64,000 nt of DNA from Delphinus delphis (GCF_949987515.2 NC_082698.1:34957964-35021963), one strand, 5' to 3'. Positions 23,131 to 36,032 are shown, counted from the stretch's first letter. Notes: a model not told the origin generated them from the letters alone. Program-made: numbers and translations.

Positions 23131-23660
23131 CTGGACCCACTGGAAGCCACCTGAGCCTAGGATGGAGACTGACTGGTCAGGCTCCTTAGGGAGCCAGGGC
23201 CTCCCCAAACTACCCCACCCAACAGAAGCAAGGGAAGGGGTACAGCGGTCTGTCTGTCTGGACACTCACTTGGGGTGATCTGGGGTATGTGACTACAACC
23301 AAGCAGCACCCCCTTCTCTAGTTTCCCAGGGAAGAGACCAAGATCCTCCACAGCCCCTCCCTCCAGCATCCTGTGGCCTGAGAGCCCCAGTTAGATGGCA
23401 TGTTCCTCTTCCCTAATTCTTTTTCACTCGATTGGTTATTGAATTTTTCAAAAAGTTTCTTAAAAGACCAAAAAGGAAAAAAAAAGTCTTGTATTTCGGA
23501 GCTGGTGCATGCAGGGTCTTTTAAAAGTCAGGCCCAGGGCAGGGGCCCCTCTTGCCCGAGTCTAGGGATGACGGTGGTACTGCAGACGTTCTTCCACTAA
23601 GGACAGTATCTGTGAGTTCATAGTATAGAAGGGTTGCTGCCCATATTGTTCATTGAGGTT
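23131..23660. other. Intergenic GC-richer sequence
   Basis: No gene seen. The short frames at 23369-23157 (minus) and 23400-23600 (plus) have no domain. Confidence 0.35.
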
Positions 23661-23800
23661 TCTCTTTTCTCCTTGAGCACTGCCACGGGCCAGGCCCATG
23701 TAGAGCTGAATCACACAGACTGGCTTGTGTGCTCAGGGAGCTTGCAGCGTGGCTGGGAAGACAGATGCTACACACACAACTGCAGTTGAGATGAGTGTCA
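23661..23800 (-). repeat. L2 fragment (antisense)
   Basis: Reads gagcactgccacgggccagg ... gtgctcagggagcttgcagcgtggctggg, resembling the reverse complement of an L2 3' end. Confidence 0.5.
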
Positions 23801-23814
23801 CAAGAATGGGGACG

Positions 23815-23935
23815 TACAGGGTGAAGTAGCCAAGGCAGGACCAGAGAGGGGAAGTGACTTGCCCAAGGTCACACAGCTGGGGAATGGCTGAACTGGGAGT
23901 GAAGCCCTCCTTGGCTCCACTCCTGGATTTCTGCT
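23815..23935 (-). repeat. MIR fragment (antisense)
   Basis: Reads gaggggaagtgacttgcccaaggtcacacagctgggg, the reverse-complement MIR core. Confidence 0.8.
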
Positions 23936-26325
23936 CATCTTTCTGTCACCACTCCATATAACCTGGAGCTCCGGGTCTGCCTCGGTTGGAAACCCCCAGT
24001 GGCAGCTCCAAGACGCTCTTCAGTGAGCACATTCCTAACAGCCAGAGAGAGACACTGTCCTTGGGCTGATTCCATCTCCCTTCTTGGTCTGCCCAAATGG
24101 GAGAACTTCCCAGAACACTCCTTCCAGCCCTCTAGCTGCTGATCACCCAACTGCTTCCCAGTAGGGAGCTTGAGAAATCAAGGCAGCTGGATGCTGGTAG
24201 GTTGTACTGACCAGCCCAGAACAGCTGGTACCAACTTCACGGGCAGGCGGCCGAGCCTCCGGCATTGTAGGACCTACAGCGCCCAATGCTGGTTTCGCTT
24301 CCTCCTTCTCAGGCCCTGGCTGGGTCACTCTGTCCTCGCTCAGAGAGTCAGCGGCTGAATTGGACTCCGGTGGTTCAGACAGGACTTCACTCTCCCTCCC
24401 TTCAGCCCAGCCCTCATCTCTCAGGGGGCAGCTGTTTTGGAAAAGTCTGGCCAGGGCTGGTGCCAGGGCCTCAGTCTCTCAGTCTGGGTTGGATGCTGCA
24501 AGGCGGAGTGCAGGCGGATCTCTTCAATCTGCTGGCATCATCAGGAGCTGTGTTGTGGCCGACAGGCTGAGTGCCATCTTGTCTCTGGACAGGGTGACCA
24601 GGGAGAGAGCCATGGTGGAGGGAAGGCAGAGAGAGGAGTCTGCTCAGACCCAGTGATCAGAAACCACCCAGGCTTCTGGTCACCTGGTGCACTCTCCTTC
24701 ACAGTTTCCAAGAAATACTGCAGGAGATAAGGAGGGAGCGTTTATGCAGAGTGAGCTGGGCTGCGCACACCCTTCCTCAAGGCGGAGAGGTGGAGGGTGC
24801 TGACCCCTCCACCCACTTCTGGGGGGCGGGGCTTCAACAGCACCCCAGGAAGGCTTGGTATCCGATACTGCAGCTGTGGGGACACTGGCCTGGAGTCAAT
24901 ACACCCGCAAGAATTTAGAGGCCAGAGGCTATGCCTCTCAGCCTGGAGCCATTGGGGAGGGCAGAGGGCGAGAGGGCCTGCGGGGCTGTTAAAAACACAG
25001 ACTCGTCCTTGACTGTGGGTCAGTGCTACGTGGCCTATAGGGGGTCCTGTAAGGGACCTGCAGCAAGAGTATCAGCAGGGAGCCACTTCAATGGACCCTG
25101 TACAAGACGACAGCCTGTGGAAGAGGAAGCCCCTTGCAGTAAGAGGCTGTGGGCTGTAGCGCTGGCATAGAAGGTCAGGGGCACCAGGAACAGCCCACTG
25201 ACACAGGCACGGCTCCTGGCAAGGAGAGTGATGGTTGAAGGTTCTGGAGGGGACCCTCCAAAGAACCCAGAAAGAGTACTGCGAGAGGGGGGGCTCTGAG
25301 CATCAGTCAGGTCGATTGCTTGGGGCCAGCTTGCAAGCTGCTCTGCTGTTCTCAGATTCCCCTCCTTCCCCACCAAGTGTGTACCCAAACCAGGGAGAAC
25401 AGATCAGGGAAGGAGGGACCACCACCCTCTAGTTTTGGAAAGTAGGTAACCCTTTTCTGGGCCCTAGTTAGGAACAGGGAAGAAGTGTAACCTTGCAATA
25501 AAATAGTGAGCAATGGATCAATATACTGAACTGGACTTTCTGATTTCTCAGTTGAGACCATATTTTGTGATTTAAAGTGTGCTGAGAAAGTTCCGGGGCT
25601 ACTGATGTTTTCATCCAGTGGAAGGGGGCTGTGAGAGGCACAGATTCAAGAAGTAGGTGTGTTAATTACATCTCGTGAGTTTTGCTGGTTTAGTGTCACA
25701 TTTACATTAGGGTCTCAGTCACCATTGAGGAGATAATATGTAATTCACCCATCCATTAATCAGGGGGAGACCCCTTGCTAGAGCCCTTACTGGAGTCTGG
25801 GGCCGCATTGCTCCCATGCCCGTGACGGGACAGGGCTGTGTAAAGGGTTACGGGGAAGGAGCGGGCAAGGACCACCTCTGGTGGGAGGAGAGCAGCAGCT
25901 CCTGAGGACAGCATCCTGCATCCTGAGCCAGGGGGTGGGGCCGGGCCTCTAGTGGGGAGGAGGTGCCTGGCGGGGAAAAGGTGGGTGCCTGGCAGAGCAG
26001 TGGGGTCCGTGGGAGCCCTGGTTACCAGGCTTTTCAGGATCCTTTTCTCCCATCCAAACATCCTCCCGCTGCTTCGGCCACCCTCCCCACTCCGGGCTTC
26101 CTAAGGAAGTGCTGGGAGTTTGGGTGCAGCTGTTCCTCTCAGTTTCGTGGCTCCTTCCCACCCTCTTGGTCTGAATTCCCCACCCCCATCCAGAGCTTCA
26201 CCTGTGACCTAAAAACTTAGGTTTCATTAAATTTAGGCCCATTGCAGCCGGGGTGGGGGTGATATGTGCAAAGAAACCCTATTCTCTTCATCGCCAGTTA
26301 GGTTCATCTTGAGGTCCATGGCTCT
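23936..26325. other. GC-rich intergenic tract without a recognisable gene
   Basis: About 2.4 kb that is clearly GC-richer than the rest of the window. It has many overlapping short open frames on both strands and a GC-box-like gggggcggggc near 24822-24834. None of the frames shows a domain, a consistent splice pattern or a single preferred strand, so I do not call a gene. A regulatory role is possible but unsupported. Confidence 0.4.
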
Positions 26326-26950
26326 GGTCTGGGACCCTGGTGCTTTTTCTTACCTGGGCTACTGTTGTAGGCTTTTAGCCTGTTCCCATGTCTATTCTAG
26401 CTTCTATGCTTTACCATCTATTCTCCACAAGGCTCCCCGTGTGATCATTTGAACATGTAAACAGGATGTTGTCAAGCTCCTGTGTAAAACCCTCCCATTG
26501 TGCTCAGAATAAAATAGGTTTTCAAGGGGACCTAAGAGTGTCTAAATGACCCAGCCCCTTGCCTTCTTCTCCAGAATACTCTCCCATTCTTCTCCTCCTT
26601 GTCACCCCTCCCTTCTCCACCTCCCGCAGGTGGCCGGGCAGCATGGAGTTCTCCCTGCTCTTACTCGTTCTCAGGAATACTCTCTCCTAGCCAGCTGCAG
26701 CTTCTCTCTCATCTCCACTTAATGCCATTTTCTCAGAAAGGTCTGGACCTCCCATTCTTTCCCATAGAATTTATTTTCTTCAGACAACTTACCCCTCTTT
26801 TTATTATGTATTTCTGGTCTTTGTTTCACGTGTATCTCTTTCCCATACTGGAAGCTCAGTTAGCGTAAGGGTGAAATCTGTTCGGCTCACCACTTGGATC
26901 CCCAGCGTCTCACACAGCTCCTGGTATACAGTGGGTGCTCAAAAAACATC
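26326..26950 (+). repeat. L2 LINE 3' portion
   Basis: Sense-orientation L2 remnants: caaggctccccgtgtgatc, aaaccctcccattgtgctcagaataaaat, tactggaagctcagttag, ccagcgtctcacacagctcctgg, and gtgggtgctcaaaaaac. Confidence 0.65.
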
Positions 26951-27206
26951 TCGACCACAGTCATCTTAGGCACGTACTGGCTGCCAAATGTTTATCCTCT
27001 GTGCGATCCATCCTGGAGCAGCCAGAAGGCCTGAGCATAAGCTTCTCTAGAGCTCTCAGCTCTCAGATGCAAAGAGCCAGGGCCCCTGACAACAGACTCG
27101 CCCTAGGGAATAGACAGGCCCACGGAGAAGATCCAAACACATGTCTGGTAATTGCAAGTTATTTAGATCACTTTCTCATCATTAAAATTGAGCTAAGAGT
27201 GCCTAC
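26951..27206. other. Intergenic sequence, nothing recognised
   Basis: Short unique stretch. It ends in MIR-like text (taaaattgagctaagagtgcctacctcacagg) that is cut by an L1 insertion. Confidence 0.35.
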
Positions 27207-27218
27207 CTCACAGGTCTG

Positions 27219-28328
27219 TTTTTTTTTTTTAATTTTATTGATGTATACTTGATTTACAATGTGTTAATTTCTGCTGTAAAGTGACTCATTTATACATATA
27301 TATTCTTTTTCATATTCTTTTCCATTATGGTTTATCACAGGATATTGAATATAGTTCCCTGTGCTGTACAATAGGGCCTTGTTGTTTATTCGGTCTATAT
27401 ATAACAGTTTGCATCTGCTCATCCCAAACTTCCAATCCTTCCCTCTCCCCCGCCACCTCCTTGGCAATCAGAAGTCTGTTCTCTATATCTGTGAGTCTGT
27501 TTCTGTTTTGTTCATTTGTTTCATATTTTAGATTCCATATACATGTAATATCATGGTATTTGTCTTTCCCTTTCTGACTTTGCTTAGTATGATAATCTCT
27601 AGGTCCATCCATGTTGCTGCAAATGGCATTATTTTGTTCTTTTTATGGTTGAGTAATATTCCTTTATATATATATATATATATATATATAGTGGAATATA
27701 TTTTATATATATCTCACATCTTTATCCATTCATCTGTTAATGGACATTTAGGTTGTTTCCATGTCTTGGTTATTGTAAATAGCACAGGAGTGCCTGTATC
27801 TTTTCAAATTATAGTTTTGTCTGGGTATATGCCCAGGAGTGGGATTGCTGGGTCACATGGCAACTCTATTTTTAGTTTTCTGAGGAACCTCCATACTGTT
27901 TTCCATAGTGGCTGCACCAATTTGCATTCCCACCAACAGTGTAAGAGGGTTCCCTTTTTTCCACACCCTCTCCAGCATTATTTGTAGATTTTTTAATGAT
28001 GGCCAATTCTGACCGGTGTGAGGTGATACCTCATTGTAGTTTTGATGTGCATTTCTCTGATGATTAGTGATGTTGAGCATCTTTCCATGTGCCTATTGTC
28101 CATCTGTATATCTTCTTTGGAGAAATGTCTATTTAGGCCTTCTGTCCGTTTTTCCATTGGGTTTTTTGTTATTGAATTGTATGAGCTGTTTGTATATTTT
28201 GGAAATTAAGCCCTCATCAGTCGAATCATTTGTAAATATTTTCTGCTATCCTGTAGGTTGTCTTTTCGTTTTGCTGTGCAAAAGCTTCTAAGTTTGATTA
28301 GGTCCCATTTGTTTATTTTTGCTCTTAT
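27219..28328 (-). mobile_element. 1.1 kb 5'-truncated L1 with target-site duplication
   Basis: Reverse-complement L1 from its T-rich tail (27219 on; ttgatgtatacttgatttacaatg) through the 3' UTR and the ORF2 C-terminal coding part. The minus-strand frame at 28080-27853 keeps [19 protein letters not shown] and [18 protein letters not shown] (TA)n run lies inside (27665-27690). Direct repeats ctcacaggtctg (27207-27218) and ctcactggtctg (28329-28340) differ at one base. The coding region is partial and broken. Confidence 0.92.
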
Positions 28329-28374
28329 CTCACTGGTCTGTTCTCATGATTAAATGGGTGAGAGTAAGGGAAGA

Positions 28375-28775
28375 CACTTGTAAAGTAGGTGCTAGACCCT
28401 GTGCTGCATCCTTTACACGTTATTAGTACATTCAGTGGGAATAGAGTTTAGGAACGGCCATGTGATTGGAATAGCTCTAGGTAAGCAAAATTTGAGTTAC
28501 TTGTTGGCATTTTAGCTCCCGGCAAATCAGAGAGAACATTGGATAACACCGGGCTGCAATCTGTGGATGATCAGATGGAGATGGAGAACGGCTGTGCTGT
28601 TCTTTGTTGTTTCCACTGGCATTGCTCTGAGCACTTCCTGTGGCCTCTCATTCCTCCACAAACCTATGGGATAGGGATCTTGTTCCTGCTTTTGGAAACT
28701 GAGACTCAACCAGTTAATTGCCCAAAGTCACACCACAGAAGGAGCCTGTATGTGAACCCAGGTCTATGGGGCACC
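28375..28775 (-). repeat. MIR fragments (antisense), two pieces
   Basis: The piece near 28380-28440 reads gtgctagaccctgtgctgc ... acacgttattagtacat. A second at 28610-28775 reads ttttggaaactgagactc, attgcccaaagtcacacc, and gtgaacccaggtctatggg. Confidence 0.6.
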
Positions 28776-28789
28776 ACGTGGCTGTTATG

Positions 28790-28990
28790 AACTGAACAGT
28801 GAAGCCCTAACCCTAGGATCTTAGAATGTGACTGTCTTTGAGATAGGGCCTTTGATTGAAGTTGATGAGGTCATAAGGGTGAGGCCCTAATCCAATATGA
28901 CTGATGTCCATATAAGAAGAGGAACGGTCAGGAGACTACTGGGGAATTGACTAGAGACTTGTTAGCTTTGCCTCTGCTTCCCGAAATCTG
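28790..28990 (+). mobile_element. MLT1-like LTR fragment (ERVL-MaLR)
   Basis: Reads tgtgactgtctttgagatagggcc, gttgatgaggtcataaggg, gaggccctaatccaatatgactgatgtcc, and atataagaagagg. These are hallmark phrases of MaLR LTRs. It is ancient and without internal genes. Confidence 0.75.
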
Positions 28991-28994
28991 GATT

Positions 28995-29165
28995 CTTTCA
29001 CTACATTGTTCTTATTGGTGCCAGTTACTATGCCAATCGTGTTCTGAGGGTGAGGATATACCACAATGACTGTCAACATCCCTCTCAAAGCTCATAATCT
29101 AATGGGAGGACAAACAAACATCAATTACTGTGGTTGTGATAAAAGTGTTAAGTGGTACAGAAGAA
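28995..29165 (-). repeat. L2 fragment (antisense)
   Basis: Reads ccagttactatgccaatc ... caacatccctctcaaagctcataatctaatgggaggacaaacaaacatc, matching the reverse-complement L2 3' end. Confidence 0.6.
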
Positions 29166-30440
29166 GCAGCCTCCTGGAGTTGATGGGATCTTCTGAACTG
29201 GGCTCGGCAGGAGCAGAGCTTTGGGAGGTGGGGGGCGATCATTTGCTGTTTCTTCTTTCTGGGCATGATTCTCCATTTGATGGTAATCCTGGCACCCCAA
29301 ATCCCACAGCAGGGGTTTGGGTGTCAAGCCGGACTCTACATGGCTTCCAGCAAAATACGGTCAGCAAATTCCTTGGCCACACAACAAGCAGAGGCTGGCT
29401 CTTAAACTCACCTGGGGTGCAGACTCCTCCATAACTTTCTAAACTGGTGAAAAGATCAGAGCTGAGCCTGTGTTGACAAAACACTAAGAACTGGGTAAAC
29501 TGGCTCCGTTCTCAAGTGCAGGCGTGGCAGAGACTGATTAGCAGGAAACGGTTTCCTTTTTTCCTTGGTTGTGTCCTCCAGCCTTCCCTGAGGCCTTCCC
29601 CTGTTCTGGCCCCTGACGCGGGGTAAAAGTAAAACGGGCTACGTTTTGAGCACTTTCCACGTACAGTCCTCCCAAGTTCCTTCCCACGCTGCAACAGCCT
29701 GCGAAGGGTGATGCTGAAAGGTGAAGGGAGTTTTGCTCAGAGGATGCCGCTTTCCTACCTCGCTGAACGCCTGGGGTCTCTAGCCACCTCCATGGTATCA
29801 CTAACCTAGGACAAAGCTTCAGGCACTGTAACAATGGGGCAGAGATATGAATCATCACAACCTTCTGACTTGAATGTCTGTCTTCAGCCCAACTAGAATT
29901 CCCCAGGCAAGTTATTAATAAAACAAAGCTGTTACCTAAGTAGCTGAAGAAAGCAGTCTGTCTTTCAAATCACTTGGGCCTTTCTTTGGTACTCAGTTAC
30001 TTTCAGAAGATGATATGGATTAGATTAATTTAACAGAAAAAATTGTTCTGAAGTGTATGTGGACACACACCTCAAGTGTTATTCGAGGGCCAGTCTGCCA
30101 TCTTAAATGTGAACAGTTCAGAAATCTTTAGAAAATGTTTATCGTCTCAAATATTCAACAAACATTCATAAAATTGGCTACAGTAATACTTAATGGAAAC
30201 TTTTAAATGAAGGTTATGATCTGCAACTACTGATAATGAAGAATGACAGACAGCAATAAATTACGCAATCAAAATTTTAATAACAAAGATACTATTTTTA
30301 ACATGGTCAAATATACTTGGCTAAGTCCAGATCTTAAAAAACAAAAGTGTCTAGCCCAACAGTACAACCATACAGCTTTGTACAGAACATTCCATAGATC
30401 AACAGAAAATACAGTTGAGCACAAAAATAAAAAATATTTA
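29166..30440. other. Intergenic sequence downstream of PCGF5
   Basis: Unique DNA with no recognised gene. Composition changes to AT-rich around 30.0 kb, near the likely end of the PCGF5 transcript. A second possible poly(A) signal on the minus strand (ATTAAA, 30281-30276) lies here. Confidence 0.4.
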
Positions 30441-30444
30441 AAGA

Positions 30445-33400
30445 GAATCTCTAAGCAGCATTTTATTTCTGCAAAACAGACATATAGTACTGATTAAATA
30501 TCTACAAGTGCTTTTCCTTTACAAAAATACATATATTCTTAATAGACTAAGTCATTAACAATGACCTGGTAATCTTTCACTTCAATTTGAATGATTTATA
30601 AGCTAAATCTTACAACCACAAAAAGGTTTTTATTCGTATTAAGATGTTACCACTTTTGACCAAAAAAAAAAAAAAAACTTAAAATATTTTATATTTCAAA
30701 GGAAAATTAGCAACATAACTGTACAGTATAGTCTATGATGGTTTTATTTAGTGTGAGGGCTACTCTATTAAAAACTGGTGCTTGCTGTTGTGCTGCCAGA
30801 TGCAGGAACGCAGCACAACACTGGTGCTCCCCCCACAAGCTCTTGCCGACCACAGCTTCATAAGGACACTTGGGCCCCCATCCCCACTCAAAAAAATACA
30901 GCGAAAGAAAACCAACCCCAAACAACGTTAGGCTGATCCCGTTCCATTTCGAATGTGCAGAACTCCTGCTCTGCTGGACTGATGTGAAGTCCACGGATAC
31001 ATAATCTATTCACTATCTCTGCACTGCCCAGAAATATTTAATCTTCAGTTTGTACTAGATTAGTTTCTTACTCCATGAAGCTCTGAACGATGGAAGAAAA
31101 CTGGACCCAGTATTTAATATGTTTCACTTGATTCTAGATTTAAAGGTAATTAAAATTAAAAAGCATTTCTGAATAATGACTCAAGTTTTGAATCCTAGAG
31201 AAAGGGGCATAACAAGTATTTGGACACATTCTAATGAGCATTTAAATAATTTATTTTTGTTTAATTTTGTAACTTTCTGAAAAGGAAGTGCTCGAGCATT
31301 TTAATTCTATTTGAAAATATAGTAAGGATAGCAAATAAACACACTACTTGTGAAAACTACATTACATTAGGAAGAGAATCACTTTTAAATTATTTGGGAA
31401 AATGCCACTGTTTTAAGAAAAAACTATGAAAACCCTGTAATGTATATTTGAGTACATTTTAATGAACTTTCAATCTGAACTTTTTTCAACAAAATACTAT
31501 CGAACTAGGTATATCAAGTAAATCCAGAATTAGTTGGTTATTTTGTGCTTTCAAAGGGTTTGAGTTTCTAGTATATTTAATATTTTTCAATTTTTATAAA
31601 CCAGATCTGCAGACATGTTATATTCCTTACTGTAGGGATAGGTATATATCTTAAAATAATAGCATTTCATGTTTCTAACCCAGAAAATTAAAGTTATGGC
31701 AAACTCACTCATTTTTGTAATTCCCACAACCAATATCTATATCTCACTGGCATAAAGCACAGCCTGCTGGAAAATTCCTTATGGTAAACCAGAGTATACA
31801 ATGGAGTGCATCCATCTTTAGCCGATCCAATGCGGTTTACCAGGTGGCCTGTCAGGAAGACTTCATAATGTGAGCTTTACTTGAGGTGGCCCACAGCATG
31901 GGCTCCCCAAAAGATCGGTGTGAGGACAGGGCTTAACCTGGTGTATATGCTCTTCATCTGGGGCTTATCTTGCCGAATTTGGCTGTATGGCTAGATTCTA
32001 AAAACAAAGTCATTGCTGAGAAACAAGACAAAGAGTTACTTTAAAAAAAACCACAGGCCTTTAGGAAAATTCTGCTTTTGAATACAGAAAATGCATTTAC
32101 TTATGTGAATCCAACAGAATGCACTATTTTCTATTACAAGTAAGCATGTCCGCACTTTTACCAAAGTCTGTCTGTAATAAAATTTCTCACATTACTAAGA
32201 ACCCAGGAACTAAATAAGTATAATTTTAGTCTGTATCGCCTCCATGGAATAAAAAGCTTCTCAAATTAGAATTTAAAATCTCAATTTCAATTTTCTTTTC
32301 AAAGTATGTCTTTCTCCCACTTTTCATCCAGAGGGAGGCTATTTGTTGGGTTAATCTCTTTTTCACCTTTGAGGATTTCCTAAGATCTGTCAGATGGTGC
32401 TGGAAAAACAAGAAACATAGCTGAAAGGAAGTATGTTCTGATTATTGCAAGAAAAACCTGCATTTGATTGATCTTACCATGAAAATTAAGTTTAAAGCCT
32501 TTCTTTGGTGATATTTTAGCAATTACTCAAGGTTATTGCCTAATTATATAAAAAGTAACTTGCAGTCTAAAAATTTCCAACCTCCAAACAGTTAAACTGT
32601 CTCTCTAACATGGTTACTAACAGTAAAATGTCTTTGGTGATAACTATTTTCTTATGAAAATCTTTCAAAAAGAGATTATTCTAACTTACAAGAGCCTATT
32701 TAGATACAAAACCATTGATAAGAGACAGGGACAGAAAACGCAAAATTTATGCAGTAAATCTACAACAGAAACGCACTTTAGCAATGAGGCACTTTCTCTT
32801 AAATAGTTCAGTAAAGCTAAACAGTTCACAATGTTATATAACATACTTTTTTTCCCTTAAAGAATCATTTTAAGTTACACATAGTTGAGCAAACTCATTA
32901 CATTTATAAAATGTGGCATATTAATATGGGACAGATTTTTAATGAATAAAGAAAAATACTTTTCTAAAAGTAGTTAAAAGACATCACCCCAAGGTATCTG
33001 GACCTCAGACTGAATGACCTAATACTACCTCATCAGTGAATCTTTTAGTTTATTTGTTTTTATACTTAAAAGTATTCTGTTAATCTGGAGAAAGGGCCAT
33101 ATTTGGATTTTTCTATTAACTAATGTGATTACTTCCGTTAAAGTGATATCTATAAATAAAGCACAGGCCTTCCTTAGATCCAAGGTTCCTTGACCCTTGT
33201 ACATCTATCATATCTAAAGCAGAGAAAACAGATTACAAAATCCTTTATGGAAGTAAAGTTCTTTCAGTTTGTCGCTTAAGAAACAAGAGATTAAAGAAAA
33301 ACTTAATTTAGTTTTATTCTCCAATTTTGCAGATTCAGATGATTATTACTATAGGCTATTTGTATAAGGAGTTTATCTTATTAGCACCCCAAGTCTGTAA

Positions 33401-35982
33401 AACTAACCACCTGTATATTTTTGCCTGTAAATTTTTCTATACCTCGTTTCTTACAAATTCCACAACCTGACTCGGGATAATTAACTAGGGATTAATGTAT
33501 TACTAGACATGAAAGTAGTCCCATACTTAGAAAACCATAGTTGAATATATATGAAGAAGTCTGTGGTTCTAATAGTAATACCACATTATTCAGGACCATC
33601 ATAAAACGTGTACCTTTCCCCATATAACTGATGCCCTTCTTTATGCAAGGTTTTCACATGTTTTGGCACATATTCCATTGCATTTCAATAAAAGTGTTAA
33701 TATATTAACATTAAATAAAGGAAGTTTATATAAAAGTATTCTCAATTCCATAATTGCTTCCTATATATTTCCTTGGAAAACAGTGACACTATATAAGATG
33801 AGGCAACAAGCCAAATTTAATGAGATCATGTATATAAAACTCATTTAAGGCTGCAAGTTTTGTCTGGGGACCCAAAAACATCCAGGTCTCATTTGTGGTT
33901 TTTAAAATGCACTCTCAATTTATTTTGAGTTAATTAAAATCAGCTTCCATAAGTAATCACTGACCTAGATGTGACAAGTTTACAAGAAATCTAAAAATTT
34001 CTTAGGGATGTCAGGGAACTGCATTTGACAGCGTAGCAAAGTAATTTCTGTAGCTGGGGAGTAAATTCAGTTTCTGGTTTAGGGTAACGGTCTGTGCCAA
34101 CCATTTTTAAAGAGTTAACAAAAATCTGCCTTTTAAATTCTCTTTGCGAGCCCCTCCAAGCACAAACACAGTCTAACAAAGTGAAATTTTAAAAGTATTG
34201 CCATAACCTTTTTCACAAGTCAGGCCAAAAACAACAGAAAACTTTAGACTTTTTGACTTAAAACAAAGGTATAAGGAAAAGATAATTATGACCTTTCAGC
34301 CTTTTATATTGTGAAATGCATCAAGATTTAGCTGTATTTTGTATGTGTTTCTTGGTCGTACACTGTTTTATTTCTAAGAAGCATTTTGAGATTCAGAAGG
34401 CATTACCTTGTGATACATTTTACTGGAAAATGTAGCACATCTACTATGTATACAGTATAAAAACTATGTGTGTAACACACAGATTGTGCTCATGTCAGAT
34501 TTCTAGAACAAATATTTCTTCCTAACTTTCAAGATTATTTCCTAAGTATTTCAGAGGTTAAATTTGAAACTGAGGAAATAGGCCTAAGTTTCAAAGCAAT
34601 TAGTAAAACTTAATTTCCAAAGAAGTTTATGAAAAATAATGTAAATGTTAAGAGGTTTAAAATGAAGTTCTTCATATAATTTAAGGTGACAAGACTTGTT
34701 TTGACTTGCAGACTCATCTCAAAATGAGTGGAAGACTTAAAAAAAAATGCAAAATCAAGGACATTATCATAGCTCTGACCTTAAAGAACTTATGTATAAA
34801 ACAATATAATCCCATTTCCCCCTGATTACTACAGGATCTAAAATGAAATATCCTCAAACCATTAATTCTGGTTAGCATATTTATCTATTACACTGCATTT
34901 TGTCTATTTTATACGTATGGTTTGGAAACGTGACAGGTTACTAACAGTTTTAATCTACAATTGCTTTGAGATTTTTGAAATCCATAAAATAGCTAATGTT
35001 ACCTGCTCTAAAAATCCTAATACTTAAATCATCATAACCTTCTGCATGCCACAGTGACACACACCTAAGGCCAACTGAAAAAGGGAAACAATGTACTTCA
35101 TTAGGTAAGAGCCACAGTAAAACAATGCACACGTAAAGTGGACTACACGACGGCGATGGCGTTTCATGAGGCAGCACCCGCTCGTCATAAGGCATTATGA
35201 AGGATTAACCTCACTTACACATTAATTTTGTTAGAAGTAAATGTGACCAGCTGCCAACATTTCAAATGGCTGTGAATCTCACTTCAGCTCTCCAGGAAGT
35301 CACATACGTTTTCTGGAGGGTGAACAGGCCCTCCCTGTGCGACTGGTAGACTACACAGACAGATGACTCAAAATGCCTACAATTATATGTGCTCTAATGT
35401 AAAGAACAATTGGAATTCTTCCCCAAAGGACTTGCACACTCAAGAGTGAACTATTTTGCACACAAAAAGCTTACTGAGAACAGGACAGTGGCTCAAGGAC
35501 CACTTTTCTAAATATATTTCCCATACAAAATAATTTCAAGATATAATAATTAGTTCCTTGTACAGTACTCTACTTAAACAAGAATTAATCAAATAGTAAG
35601 TATGTGAAAACTGCAACACCACAAAGATTGAGCCATATTACTAGTGTAATCAAACATTAGAACAATCTTGGAACAGGCAAGCAAAATATTCAGAAGGCTG
35701 GATCGTGGCTGCACACCTAACTGATTTCAACCATGACTTGTATTGTACACTGTGAGACAGCACAGATACCTTATGCAGATGGTTCAGTAGCAGAATGGCA
35801 CTTGGTTTGCTCTTAATAGAAACAACAAAAATGCAACTGACAATTTAGAGACAGACAATGGCCTTATTCGCATGCTGAAAATCTGGTTGTGTCCCTCCAG
35901 TCCACACACCGTTCACTGTGCAGTCTGTCGATGAGTAAACACGTAGTGCAGGATTCATTCAGTGGGATCTAGGCCCCGTGGT
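30445..35982 (-). other. PCGF5: PCGF5 3' untranslated region (3' end approximate)
   Basis: The region begins directly after the PCGF5 TAG at 35985-35983 and extends about 5.5 kb along the minus strand. Three observations support a terminal exon: no splice donor is needed after the stop; the block is essentially free of the L1, SINE, MIR and L2 copies that fill the rest of the window; and a minus-strand AATAAA at 30467-30462 is followed by a U/GU-rich stretch (ttttttatttttgtgctc). Other AATAAA hexamers at 30634-30629 and 30748-30743 could give slightly shorter ends. Minor open frames inside, such as 32411-32226 and 30994-30707 on the minus strand, lack domains. The length agrees with my recollection that mammalian PCGF5 has a long 3'UTR. 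The exact cleavage site is an inference. Confidence 0.6.
30462..30467 (-). promoter_or_regulatory. Candidate PCGF5 polyadenylation signal AATAAA
   Basis: The plus strand reads TTTATT. Transcript-sense AATAAA is followed within about 30 nt by a U-rich and GU-containing element, which fits a functional cleavage signal. It is one of several candidates. Confidence 0.45.
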
Positions 35983-36030
35983 CTAACCAAAATCAATTCT
36001 TGGTCGATACTGCAATACCATGGGGTATGA
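35983..36030 (-). CDS. PCGF5: PCGF5 last coding exon (C-terminal 15 residues and stop)
   Basis: After a pyrimidine-rich acceptor (tttttattttatag, AG at 36032-36031), the minus strand reads TCA TAC CCC ATG GTA and ends GAT TTT GGT TAG. This encodes SYPMVLQYRPRIDFG and stop, the C-terminus I recognise from PCGF5. The phase-0 junction matches the donor at 42458-42457. In the 256-residue human protein this would be residues about 242-256, the last strand of the RAWUL (ubiquitin-like) domain. PCGF5 is a subunit of non-canonical PRC1.5, where with RING1A/B it stimulates monoubiquitylation of histone H2A at Lys119 in the nucleus. The same exon continues into the long 3'UTR. Confidence 0.95.
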   Translation of the reverse strand, partial: SYPMVLQYRPRIDFG

Positions 36031-36032
36031 CT

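Noticed and set aside
24286..25388. Cluster of open frames on both strands in GC-rich DNA
   Set aside because: The frames overlap on opposite strands, lack domains and show no consistent exon structure. GC-rich DNA has few stops by chance.
28806..28818. Telomere-like cctaaccctagg
   Set aside because: It is part of an MLT1-like LTR and occurs only once as a near-repeat, so it is not an interstitial telomeric array.
32226..32411. 61-codon minus-strand frame inside the PCGF5 3'UTR block
   Set aside because: Short, no domain, and located within presumed untranslated sequence.
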